Source: Lobulomyces angularis
Taxonomy: Eukaryota; Chytridiomycota; Chytridiomycetes; Lobulomycetales; Lobulomycetaceae
NCBI GenBank assembly: GCA_027604685.1
Contig: JADHYX010000002.1
Span: 109,887-173,886 of the forward strand
DNA length: 64,000 bases
Direction of reading: 5' to 3'
Part shown: piece after piece, positions 1 through 12,620 of the stretch
How positions within the stretch are numbered: position 1 is the stretch's first letter
Layout: each line of letters begins with the position of its first letter
The notes under the pieces: generated by a model
The model's database searches: none
What the model saw: only the letters and a program-made list of their open reading frames with translations
What the model was told of the DNA's origin: nothing
Translations under genes and position numbers: made by a program

Positions 1-489
1 AAGATATAATCCTTCCGTATTTTCTAACTGCCTCGTAAAGTTCCATTGAAGTACACCCCTAACAAAATTAAAAAAAATACTAATTTTTATTCCCAAGATA
101 CCATTGGAATGTGCTTTATAACTAAAGGTTTAGCACCAGAAGTGGTATTAAAGTTATTTGAAGAAGTAGTGTTTTCATAACTGAGATAAACCTTGCTACC
201 TAAAAATTGGGAAGCGTTTATTGTTGCATAAAATTTTTCAGCATCTTCAATAAATCTAAATATAATTTTGATTTTTCGGTAAGTCGTATTTAAAACTGAA
301 TCACTTTCTATAACTACTTTACTAATTTCGCAACAAGTGAATAAAAAAAAAAAGTTGTTTTAAAAATAAATAAATCGCTTACGTATCAAATTTCATCTTT
401 TGCAAAACGTTTACTAAATGAGATTCTTCAATATTGAGGGCTAGTCCAGCTAAAAGTATAGTGGTATAAGGTTCTTGGTTATTTGACAT
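1..489 (-). CDS. RRM RNA-binding protein, 5' part only (runs off left edge)
   Basis: The gene starts at the ATG at 489 and reads leftward out of the window, so only the N-terminus is present. I see three exons with two introns (donor GTAAGC near 380; second intron near 75-120). The first about 90 residues form an RRM-like fold: an ILLAGL strand near the start, a helix around residues 20-30, and a KVVIE to KIKIIFRF to VYLSY strand series. A second RRM begins with LVIKHIPMGCTS and ELYEAVRKYGRIIS, a typical RNP2 strand plus helix. Proteins with tandem RRMs bind single-stranded RNA. I cannot name the family from this fragment. The reading frame holds across both splice junctions, which supports the model. 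Confidence 0.7.
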
Positions 490-544
490 CATAATTTCTT
501 AACTACAAGATTGAACTGATACAATAGAACAAATTAAAACTTGT

Positions 545-1082
545 TGTACAAAATGTATATTAAAAATTTCTATTATTTTTTTAAATTAAAAAAAAAAAAA
601 AAAACCTATTAGATAAAAAAGTTTATTTCTTAAAAAAAAAAAAAATTTTAAGTTTAAAAAAGAAATGAAAAAAAAAATGAAAAAATTAATTAACAAAATT
701 TAAAAAAATTTTATATTTTTATTTTTATTAAAATTTTATTTTTTTTTTTATCTTTTTTTTTAATACAGAATAAAGCAAATTTAAGGGGACGGAATTAGTG
801 AAGAGATCAACTTATCTTCAAAAGAACAAGTAATGCTTTGAATTGATAAGAGTAACTTCAGAGGAAAGTCAAACTTTTGTAAGTAGAAATAGGCACTTAA
901 GAACTATAGGCTTTGTTTCACTTTTTGCATTATGTTCAAATTACTATAAAATCTAATACTTTTATTCTGGTATATTTGGGTATATTAAGTTATTTAACTA
1001 AAGCAACATTATCATTACAACGACAAGAAAAAAAATTAAAAAAAAACTTCAAAATAAATATTTCAACTTTGCAAAAATAAAA
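545..1082. other. Intergenic, low-complexity A/T
   Basis: This lies between the start of the RRM gene and the 3' end of the kinase gene. It consists mainly of A and T runs (for example an A run near 586-604 and T runs near 740-760). I see no coding frame, tRNA or snRNA here. Confidence 0.6.
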
Positions 1083-2631
<1,549 letters not shown>

Positions 2632-3047
2632 GATTGATGGTGAAAAAGAAAATTTTATTTTTAATTTTTTTAAAAGGAAATAGTATAATTATATATATAA
2701 AAAAGAATCGACTAGAATTTTGAACAAAAGCCTCTATGTTTAATCTAGGATGTTTGTTATTAAATTTCCTATTCTAGAATTTTCTACTAAATATATACAA
2801 GGTACAATTCATTACATTTTTTAAAAGAGGAAAACTTGAATTATTAGATCTCTCAATATTGAATTTTATGAATTGTGAAATCAAATTTCATGGTTAATAA
2901 CTAAAATCTTATCACTTCTTCTTTATAATAGTATTATAGTTAAAATATTGTACTTCTAGAATTTGTACCTTGTTTCTAGAATATTTCTACCATGTCCCTT
3001 CTAACTCTCACTTATTTCGATGATTATCTGGAATAAGGCATTACATA
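2632..3047. promoter_or_regulatory. Upstream region of the CaMK gene with HSE-like sites
   Basis: No coding frame is seen. TTCTAGAA palindromes occur at about 2772, 2954 and 2974. The first belongs to a complete three-unit heat-shock element (TTC-nn-GAA-nn-TTC) at 2772-2784, about 140 bp upstream of the kinase ATG. Binding by heat-shock factor is inferred from the consensus only. Confidence 0.3.
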
Positions 3048-3301
3048 GTGCTTGGACAATATGTTATTAATATCTGGACAAAAATAATATAACATTCAAG
3101 TGGAATGAGGAGCAACGCAAAAACGAACAATTTTCATCGTCATTATCTCAAGAAATGCAGTGTACTTACCACAGAAAACAACACTCTGAGGAAACGAAAC
3201 TCGCTGCCATTTATTCATTTCGAAAAGGCGAGTCGATTGTATCGATTTGTAATAAGTATCGTGTAACGAGAATCAGATTTAAAAACATCTTGTCCAAGCA
3301 C
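3048..3301 (+). mobile_element. Miniature Tc1/mariner-like element with TIRs, TA flanks and a transposase HTH fragment
   Basis: The ends GTGCTTGGACAA and TTGTCCAAGCAC are perfect inverted 12-mers, and similarity continues to about 28 bp with a few mismatches and one indel. Both sides carry the dinucleotide TA (3046-3047 and 3302-3303), the target duplication expected of the Tc1/mariner (IS630) superfamily. Inside, from about 3110, a plus-strand frame reads through the right TIR and stops at a TAA formed with the flank. It encodes a helix-turn-helix-like stretch with HSEETKLAAIYSF, RKGESIVSICNKY and RVTRIRF. There is no DDE catalytic domain, so the element is non-autonomous, probably an internal deletion derivative. 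The TIR and TSD evidence is direct; the family assignment is inferred. Confidence 0.75.
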
Positions 3302-3303
3302 TA

Positions 3304-3627
3304 AAATACAATAAGAAAAAGATAATCTGGTAGTTATCCTCCCATAATTCATTAGTTGTATAAAAATAAAAAGTACAAAAAAGATAAGTTTTGAAATAAC
3401 AATTTGTAAACTAAAAAACTGTAGTTAATTATCTCAATTACGATCTACTGTTTTTTTGTGAAGGCTTTTCCAATTTTTTTTTTTTACTTCCTGGTAAATC
3501 CTGCAGGAAAACTTAAGAAACCAACAATAGATATCTGTTATTATTACCACTTTTTATAGTAGTAAACTTTCTTTTTTACACAATCTTCTTAAAAAAAATT
3601 ACCCTAAAAACCTTAATTTTTTCTTCA
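3304..3627. other. Intergenic between the miniature element and SSR4
   Basis: AT-rich spacer with no recognisable gene. It should hold the promoter and 5' leader of the SSR4-like gene. Confidence 0.5.
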
Positions 3628-5078
3628 ATGAGGTATTAAACCAAAAATATAAAGAAAAATATCTTTAACTTTTGCAAAAAATTTTTGATTAATAATGTAG
3701 TTTATTTCAAAAATTAAAAATTGTTTCACCTCGGTATATTACATAAATATCAAAAATCCTATTAATTTTTTTTTTTGAATTTTCAGAAATACTTTTGGAG
3801 AAATTCCTCCAGAAGCTATCTACAATTTTCTTTTAAGAGCGGCCCAGCACGTTTTAGAGTCCGGATTTGAATGGGTGAACCTTAATTGTCCTCCTGGTAA
3901 CTTTTTTTAAAACTGAACTTTTTAATTTTTTATAGAGGGAAGCATCATTATTATTAAAATACCAGCGGAAGTCAGCACTATCAATTCTGACGGCTACGGC
4001 TGGATGGACGATGAGAACCGGACAGTTGTTAAAGTTGATGGACACGATATAGAGATTTTTGAAAGAGTTTCAGGATTTAAACCTATTGAAAAATTTGCCT
4101 CAGTGTACAGTTTTATTAAAATATGATATTCTAAAAATTATCTATTTTTTCATTTTTTTTTTTTTTTTAAAGGAAGAGAAGAAGATACAGAATTTTAAAT
4201 CATCAAATATCTGAACTTCAAATTCTTCATTATCTACCAATAGATAACAATTGTAACTAGTTCAAATTTTTGGTTCACTTTAATTTTTAAATCCAAAATT
4301 AGCTATTAAGATTCCAGTAATTAATCATCTGGTTAAGGAAAGACCTGCTTTGGCATCCTCTGTATGCACTTAATTACGAGTTTTTATGTAATTTTTTTTT
4401 ATTGTATTAGCTGCAACAACAGGATATCGCAAAAAAACAATTATTAACACAACAGGCGCAGGTATTCCATTTCAATTTTTTTTTTACTCACATACCTTAA
4501 ACCATCAAACAGCGACATGCAACGCAAAGATATGCATTTGATGAAGAAGTTTCTGGAGATGAGCTTGATGAAACTACTTCGAGGCAAATGGCAATAAACA
4601 GATTCAAAAGAAATACTAACTACATTGAAGAAATTTTTTCTCCCTATTCAATAGGTATTTTTTAATAAAATATTATTTTTTATTAATTATGGAAGCTGAT
4701 ATCATTCCCCCACAGTCTGATAACAGCAGTACTGAAAGTATAGAAGCACTAAAAGCGAAACTCTTATCAAAGAAGCAAGAACTGGAAAAACAAAAAGCAG
4801 AATATTCTGAGGCGATAACTAAATTTCAAGGAGATAGTGTTGCGATTTGGGATGGAATAGAAGAAATTAAAACTAATGCCAAAAAACATTCATTAGAGGA
4901 TATCCAGGTTAGTTTTTTTTTATTTTTTTTTTTTTGTAAATTATCAAAAATAAAATAGGATGAAGTTGAAAAACATTTAAATATAAAATTTCAAAGTATT
5001 CAACCTTCTTTAAGGAGAAGAGAAGTTTTTCAAGATTTACATATATTTGATAACGACTTGAAAGAAGAAGCGCAGTAA
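3628..5078 (+). CDS. SSR4: SWI/SNF and RSC complex subunit Ssr4-like (DUF1750 family)
   Basis: I reconstruct about eight exons coding for about 320 residues. A tiny first exon (ATG AG at 3628-3632) is joined to the exon at 3787. The order of motifs follows the fungal Ssr4/DUF1750 family as I know it: IPPEAIYNFLL helix, DGYGWMDDE, a GFKPIEKFASV segment followed by KRRRYRI, then DELDETTSRQ, RFKRNTNYIEEIFSPYSI and DIIPP, and a coiled-coil tail. The family is an accessory subunit of nuclear chromatin-remodelling complexes. The stop TAA is at 5076-5078. Only a spliced model brings these motifs into one protein; an apparent TAG after NNCN near 4259 lies inside an intron starting GTAACT. The start exon is the least certain part. 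Naming is by pattern memory, not by a search. Confidence 0.72.
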
Positions 5079-5384
5079 ATTACCTTATATAGAATAAATT
5101 TAGACATTCCTTGTTTTTTTATTTATATCTTTTTTTCTTTTAAATTATATCCTAATATTTCAAATAAAATGTATATATATTTCTTAATTTTAAAAATATG
5201 TAGTGATAATAATAAGAAATCAAAAATTTTTTTAATCTATTTATTTGATATTTTTCTAATAATTTATATTTTTTATTTTATTTTATTTTTTTATTTTCAT
5301 TGCATAACATTGGAGTAAAAACTAAACAATTTATTTATTTTTTTTTTTATTTAATTCAAATTCTTGTTTTAATGATATGTTTGC
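5079..5384. other. Convergent intergenic spacer, T-rich
   Basis: This separates the 3' ends of SSR4 and the RalGAP-beta gene. Poly-T and poly-A runs dominate, and it probably holds both 3' UTRs. No coding frame is seen. Confidence 0.5.
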
Positions 5385-8300
5385 TTACCTAGACAATGAT
5401 AAATTTTGTAGCCTATGTTTTGTACAAATTTCCTCCAACTGCAACCGCCGCAAAGTGTATCTGTTTTATGAAAATAATGTTTGTTTAAAAATAAAAATCT
5501 TTAAAAAAATGAAAATTTAGTTTACGGTTTTCTGTAGCTTCCTCGTTGACTTCTTATGTAGCTATGGGCTGAAATTGCTGTATTTCGTATCAAGATTAAA
5601 GAATGACGACTCACAATAGCACCATCATACAACGGTCCAAACAACTGTATACAATTAGTGTTCAAATTAATTTTTTTTATTTCTTTTACCAAATCTTGTG
5701 GAACGCTAACAGAGTAGTTTGGGCCAGTTATCAGTAATCTCACCCAGTACAGTGACTGAGTATGCGGTAAAGGATGAATAAACATAAACAAAACACCCGA
5801 ATTATTGGAGTTGGAAGTACTTCCAGATTGATTTCGATTTGTAGCACTTGTAGGGGTATTAGAATTTATCGCTAAAGAGGATAAAATTTTTTTAGGTAAA
5901 CTAAATGCTTGTTTAATATCTTCAATCCAAATAATATACACCAAATCATCAGACGCAATTTGTGAAAATAAATTTTTAAATTCTAAATTTTCTTTTTCCT
6001 GTTTAAGTTGTTGTTCAGTTAAGTTCACTCCACTGTTATCGTTGGAATTTTGCGCCATTTTGCTGTTGCTATTATTTTTGCTTCCACTCTCATCCACCAA
6101 CGGGGAAGAGGAACCGGCTGTAAATTCCCAATCACCTTTCAATTGCTTTCTTAAATCCTTATCTGAGTTATTTTGCACTGAAAGGTCTTCTAATGTTTCG
6201 CTGTTGCTTAACTGTGAAATTTCAAATTCTCCGCCTGAACGTTTTCTTTTTTTAATTTCCAACTCTTGGTCTGGGTTGCATCGCATCAAGTAGGGACAAT
6301 GAAAGATAACTTCAACATTTCTATCAGCAAAATATGGTGCTGTTTTACAAAACGAGCTATTTAAATTTCCTTTGTATCCAACGTGTTTCTCCAAATCAAC
6401 CTAAAAAAAATCATTTTAAATCAACCTATAATTTTGTTTTCTATACAGGCCATGCAATTGAATAGATAAAATTATGAAAGTCTTCACTTAAATATTTAGG
6501 CGTCAATATTTTATCAATTGAGTCTTTACTTGAACTACAAAAGAAAAGACTGACGCCAAAGCATTCTCGTCTAACAAATAATAAATATTTATTGAAAAAA
6601 AAAAATTTTTTCATTTTACTCTGGTAGCGCATCAAATTTTGCAAGATCTTTAAATAAATTTTCTGTTAGATTCAGGGGAATTAATTTATCTTTATTTTCT
6701 AATGATAAAAATCCATATTGTGCAAGAAATAATCGAAAAATGTCACTCCTGTTTTTTAAAACATTTTATGAAATTGCTTAATATATATTAAATTTAAATT
6801 TTATTTTACCGTTGATCAATTTTATTAAAGTCAATAGGTGCTGGAGAAAATACGTGTAAATCTTTTTCTTCTTTAAGATTTCTAAAATAAAATTCAAAAT
6901 AAAAATAATAAAAAAATAAGAAAAATTATGCAAGTTTTTTTTTATTTTCGCATACTTTTGAAGATATTTCTCCTTTATTAATTCCTCTCTACGTACTTCG
7001 CTTTCTACAACTTCATTAATCAATTTAAAAGAGTTAGCACTTTCACTGTTCTCTTCAAACATTTTATTAATTTTAGGTAAAACCTCTTCTTCATCATATG
7101 CGTCAACTTTTAAAGTAACGCTGTCCTTTGGAGTAAATGGTAAATTTTTTGGTTGAAAATGCTGTTTGTTTGGGTTTGGAAAGTCTGCTACTTTTTGATT
7201 TATTAAATTTTGCTGCTGTTCAGTTGAATGTATAGACTCCCCTAATTCTAAATTCATAGTTTTAAACTTTCCTGACGCTGTTGAGGAATTTAAGCTATTA
7301 AGCGATTCACCAGGACCTAAAAAATTTTCCTTCTCTTCATTATTATTTTCTGCAGCAACAAATTCTTTTTCATTTTCGATATATTTTAAAGTTGTCATCC
7401 AAGTGTGTTTTCCATTGACATCTCTTAGTACTAACACTATGCTTGGATCTGCTACGTTTTTATCCACACTCGGCTGCTTGACAGCATTGCTACCCTGTTT
7501 AGTTGATGCTATTGAACTCCTCGCATATTTGGAAACATCTTGATCACAGCTACTCTCTACAGTAACTGGTCCATTTTGATAAACTCGATTATTAGTCAAT
7601 TTTTCGTTTCTCCATTCAGGTAGTTCAACCAGACCGATGATAACTCTCTTGTCAAAACTGAAGTATCTAACAAATTTTTTATAATCTGATATTGGAAATA
7701 ATTGATTTTCCTCATCACTATTATTTTGATTCAGCTCACTTAGATGTAATAGGTTTGTAGAGTTAGCATTTAATTGTACTACGGAATCCATTAAATTCTT
7801 GTCTAATTGTATGTCCCCTTCCTCCTGCTTATCTTTTTTTTTCGGTAAAGGGTTGACATTAAAAAAAGAGACAGAATCATTACTGTTATTAAAATTGCTT
7901 GGCGAATTATTGCTTAAAATACAATTGCTAGCGTTTGTTATACTATTGTTCGAATCACTTAGCTTTTTTAAGTGCCTTTGCTTTACCAAAAACTTAAAAA
8001 TTTCATTTTCTTCTTTCCATAAAGAACTTATAGAAGAAACACCTGTTCTTTCTCCTAGTGGAGGGAAATTTGCCAAATAATTTGATAAGTGTGCCATTGC
8101 AATTTCTGCTGAAATTTGTATTACTAATCCAGCTGATAGTTTAGCAAAAGTTGGTAGACCAACTCCTGGATTATTTGACGTGCTATTATCTTTTTGTGAG
8201 TTATGTCGTTCAATGTTATTCAAAAACTGGTTGAATACCACTGTATTTTGAATAGCATTACCACCACTACTAGAACGACCAGCGTGCTGCAGTTTCTCAA

Positions 8301-11300
8301 ACATTTTGGATGCGGTTGTTGGTGTTCTTCCCATTCTTTTTGACTTATCTTTTTCTAAGGAGGAAGGCACTGGAGTAAAGCTGACTTGTGGGACAGCTGT
8401 TGAAGGAAGCAATACTGGTGCTTGAGCCTGCTCAACTCCAAAAGATTGGTGAATTGGGGATATATTTGCAAACTGATCATCTTTATCAAGTACGGTAATT
8501 CCTCGACACAGAGTCGATAAAACGACATTTTCACAGTCCTTATCAGTTGCAATCCACTGTCCAACCAGAGCCCACTTTATCATGCATTCATATGCTTTTG
8601 TTATAGATGTATTTGTTTGCTAAGAAAAATATTTAAATTTTATATTCAAGACATTCTTAAAATTCGTACCACAATATTATCCTCATTTAGTAACATTTCA
8701 ATATACCTACACAAGGTAAGCACTAACTCTCGAGGGCAACTCTAAAAACGATAAAAAACAATCGACATATATGAATTTATACTTTATTGTCTCTTTGAAT
8801 ATGATCAGCAAAAATAATAAATTGATTCAGGGTTTCAAATGCTGCGATAACAACATTCGGCTGCCAGTGATTGGGTGTTAAGATCTTTGCAAAAAAAAAT
8901 ATACAACTTATTATTATATGTGGATGAAACTCAATTTTTTACCTTATCTTGAATGGTTCTGATAACTAAATTAGGTAGCCCTGGACAAAGATGAACATCT
9001 TCTACAACGTATTGTTGCAGTAAACTAAGACAAAGTTTTATATTATTTGAAGTCGTCTCTACAACTAGTGAACTTAACAAAATATCTAGTATTTTCATTT
9101 TTATCTTTCATTTTTTTTTTTTTTTAAATAAAGTTATTTTTTTAAGTTCAAATGATGATATTAAACATTATTTTTCTTACTTGAAGAAATATCACTGTCT
9201 TTGATTCACTTTCTAGCTGTGCATAAATGATTCGAATCTAAAAACGATTTATTGATAAAAAAACTTTTTTTTATTTTATTTTTTTTCAATAAATACTAAT
9301 TTCGGAAGAAGTCCATGATCTACATTTTCAGATTCAGTGTCTATGGTAGCATCATAATTACCGCCTTCCAAATCTTTGGCTGTGATTGATGGATATCTAT
9401 TTGGGATCGAAATAAGCTGCCCAATTATACAATATGCACTTTTTCTTAAATCATCTAAAGTAACACTAGGAAACACTCGAAAACCTTGCTGTAAATTCGG
9501 TAAGACACGTCTTAACCCAACAAACACAAAATTAGGCATTAAAATCCTCACACCTTCCAAACCAACCGAAAATATACTTGAACAGTTAATAAATATTGTT
9601 GTTACAGAGTAAGAATTTCCTTTTAAACCCTTTTTTTTTTTTTTATAAGTATAATTGTTAATCTACTAATTTAATTTTTTCTTCTTTACTTCAGAAATTG
9701 CGGTATAAAACCTTTCAAGATAAGTTTTCTGAAATGGGGCTCTTCTTTGTTGATGGCAAAAAATTCTGCATAAAATTCCATAAGCTTCAGCAATCCCCTG
9801 TTCAAATCTAGTGAAAAAAAATATTAAGAAAGTCCAAACATTAAATTGTGAAAAATACTCATTTGATTTTGTTGTAGCATCAAATAGCCAAGCTCCAAAC
9901 ATATGTAAAATTGTGTTTCCATCTGGTATAGTCGCAGCAGAGGATTTTTCACTTTCCGTCAATTTCTACATTAAAATTATAAATTATATAATCAAATTAC
10001 AGCTTTTTACTTGGTTTGAAAAAGAACTCTCTATAGAATGAAATGCCTCCACAACTTTTCCTACACCCTATAAAAGCACTGTTTAACAAAAATAGTTGAT
10101 TTCAGATTATCTACCAAAACGGCATGCAAAAAATTTCCCGGTGATAGTTCATCTAAACTCTTCATCATATCTAAATTGATTTAAGGAATACTGTATATAT
10201 TTAATTTTTTAATTACAGATCATTTGGTGCCAAGAGTACAACACATGCGTATCAGGCAAATTTAAATGTACTGAATAATTGTTGCTATTCAATATTTTTG
10301 AATTTAGTATCAGTAAATCAACAATAATCTTACGAATTAATAAAAACATCGTCACAGCCCTGCGTATTTCCATAAATTAAACGTATTACTCTATTTGTTA
10401 AACCAAGAATGGTCACATTCCACTGTAAAATAATTTCCAGTCTTAAAGTCCAATTCGTAAACAGATCCTTTAGTTGCAAAAAAAAAATAAAAATAAATTT
10501 TTTTACTATTTTTCAATTCAAATGCTTCCATACTTTAAGACGCTCCCACATTTCTTTATTTTTTATTTTGCTTCTTAGCCAAACTTCAAGAAAAACCTAA
10601 ATTCATAGTATAAAAAGAGGAAGGATATATAAAATTTTAATTTTACTTGGATAATATCAGCACAAAGTAAATCGGCCATTTTACTCCCAGTATCTTCTGT
10701 GTCGTAATTATTCACACTATTTTTTCTTTTTTTTCGAAGTGGTTGACTTAAAATATAATCACTGATACCAATCAAAACTTTCAAAAGTACTATCCAAGTT
10801 TCCTCTGTAAATTTGTCTTCTCCAATATTTTTAGTCGCCAGCATTATTATCCGTAGTACTGTTTTGCACAGCTCAACATGAATAGAAACGTTGTCTCTTT
10901 GAACTTCTTCAAACTGATTGTTTATTGTATTAAAATTTGCGTTGTTAATTAAATTGGCGCTACTAGGATTAGAATTTAATCCTCCTTGAGCAACTAATTG
11001 AGTACTTTTAATTTCATTGTTTGGAGGGCGAACAGAAAATAATAATGAGAAGTGTTTAAATATAGTCTATCATAACAAAAACACTCGTTATAATTTATAA
11101 TGATTTAAAGTACAAACCTGAAAAAAATTTTGCTCTACTGGACTTCCTTCCAGTTGTTGTATGGCAATTGGCCTTTTATCACTTTTTAATAGCCACATTG
11201 AATATACAGTTAGCGCTTCACTAATAGTTTCATGATCTTCCACTGGTAATGTAAAACCTTGACCAATTACTTCAAAAGCCCAAGTGACATGGGAAGGATG

Positions 11301-11526
11301 CGATAATGGTAGTGTTGGATCAACTTTTAAATATAACGTGTTAATTGACAAAACTTGGGTGACTTCATGAATTAATTTCTTTTTGACAACTAACGGGAAT
11401 AAATTTAACGTGTTTGATGCTAGATGATGAAAAAAAAAAAAATTGGTTTTTGTTAATAAAATTCTGCCGATTCATACCAGGATCATGTTCCAAAAGCTTC
11501 AACTTTTTAATATGCTCCAAAAACAT
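5385..11526 (-). CDS. RALGAPB: Ral GTPase-activating protein beta-subunit-like (Rap/Ran-GAP domain)
   Basis: A large multi-exon gene starts at the ATG at 11526 and stops at 5385, probably coding for about 1,600-1,700 residues. The N-terminus carries VTWAFEVIGQGFTLP and ISEALTVYSMWL, followed by ILHMFGAWLFDA, AEAYGILCRIFC and LERFYTA, all in the order of RalGAP-beta. The middle includes RYFSFDKRVIIGLVELP and VLVLRDVNGKHTWM. The C-terminal Rap-GAP domain has EKHVGYKGNL, YFADRNVEVIFHCPYLM, DDLVYIIWIEDI and FGPLYDGAIVSRHSL. A last small exon (5385-5460) adds RRLQLEEICTKHRL, so the stop visible at 5522 is intronic. RalGAP complexes inactivate Ral-type GTPases. The position of the catalytic Asn thumb reads S-D-D-L-V, consistent with a beta (non-catalytic) subunit. 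Exon borders in 8.6-10.6 kb are approximate. Confidence 0.78.
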
Positions 11527-11753
11527 TCTTTTCGTAACAAAATATCAAAAAAAAAAGAAAGTTTCCTTTCCGTTCCTGTTGGATGTGAATCTGGTAATGT
11601 TTCAAATCGTTTTAACAAAAAATATTTCGATTTTTAAGCTCCGAAAATTTTTACATCTAGACACAATTAAACTTACTGTAAATATTTTTTCAGAGAATTC
11701 AATTGTTTTTGTTTCGTCTATTAAGAAAGAAGTAATCTACTCAAAATTTCTAG
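11527..11753. promoter_or_regulatory. Shared divergent promoter region (RalGAP-beta / GNAT gene)
   Basis: These 227 bp separate two divergent starts. On the minus strand an in-frame stop (TGA) lies just upstream of the RalGAP ATG, but an acceptor-like AAAG directly before it leaves room for an extra 5' exon. No specific motif is assigned. Confidence 0.35.
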
Positions 11754-12444
11754 ATGTTGTTTGATAAACAGTTGCATTCGAAAAACATTTTATATGTTGC
11801 TAATAATCCTGAATTACCAAGCAAATTTAGAAATGAAATGTTTGATATACTTTCAAACAAGGATACAATGAAGTATTTAAGTGTTTATCCTGATATGAAA
11901 TTTTTATTAAATGATATCGAAGTGAGGCATCAGAGGTGAATAATAAAAAAAAAAAAAGATTTAAATACAACACACGGTTTATAGAAACATTTCACATCAA
12001 TCTGCCAATTACGTAATGTTAGTTGAAGAAGGTCATAAAAGACCCTTAGTAAAAGGGAAAACTAAGTTTGATGAAAACGGCTTTCCACTGGAAGTAGATC
12101 ACTTTACTCTAATAGGTGTAATTGGTCTACCAAGGTAAAACTGAATTTATTATGAAGCTAATGTTTATTATAGGCTAAATTTGGAAAAAAAAGAATCTGA
12201 AGTTGGAATTATTCTGCATCAGAATTATGAAGGAAAAGGCTATGCAAAAGAATCCATTTACTTTTTTTTAAACCTTGCATTCTCAAATTATTTTGATTTA
12301 TGCTTCTTTATTACATCAAAAGATAATTTGTCAATGAAGAAATGGTGCCAAAAAAATTTGAAAAATACAAGTGAAAGTAGTGTGGAAGGAAAGAATTGGG
12401 TGCGTTTTTGCATCAAGAAAGAAGACTTCATATATTTAAATTGA
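11754..12444 (+). CDS. GNAT-family N-acetyltransferase (RimJ/Acetyltransf_3-like)
   Basis: Three exons (breaks near 11936-11983 and 12135-12174) give about 200 residues. The key acetyl-CoA binding region is EVGIILHQNYEGKGYAKES, which contains the Q/R-x-x-G-x-G/A pattern of GNAT motif A on strand 4 and helix 3. The strand before it reads LIGVIGLPRLN, and ITSKDNLSMKKWCQKN matches the usual N-x-x-S-x-x-x-x-x-K helix. The N-terminal LFDKQLHSKNILYVANNP is typical of RimJ-like acetyltransferases. The substrate cannot be deduced. The gene is unrelated in sequence to the second GNAT protein at 51.3-52.3 kb. The stop TGA is at 12442-12444. Confidence 0.75.
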
Positions 12445-12561
12445 ATAAAGTTGCTTACAGTTGATATGTTGAATTCTACATCTCATTATTTTGAACTCTT
12501 TTTTGTAGCTTGTTTTATTTACATGAAATCATAGCTATTTCTTCGTAATCATGTTTACTTT

Positions 12562-12620
12562 ACATTCTAGAAATTTGCGAAAAAACTTTAAACATTCCAG
12601 AAAATTGCGAAAAAAATTTA
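12562..12620. repeat. 30-bp tandem duplication between convergent genes
   Basis: Two adjacent copies with period 30 start ACATTCTAGAAATTTGCG and ACATTCCAGAAAATTGCG and differ at about four positions. The second copy abuts the stop codon of the minus-strand coiled-coil gene, so it lies in 3' UTR sequence of that gene. Confidence 0.7.

Noticed and set aside
5522..5524. Stop codon after GSYRKP as the end of RalGAP-beta
   Set aside because: It sits within a GTAAAC splice donor. Splicing to a short exon at 5460 restores the conserved family C-terminus.
11414..11764. 116-codon plus-strand frame upstream of the GNAT gene
   Set aside because: It lies opposite the first exon of RalGAP-beta and has no domain. 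Its codons reflect AT-rich divergent promoter sequence.
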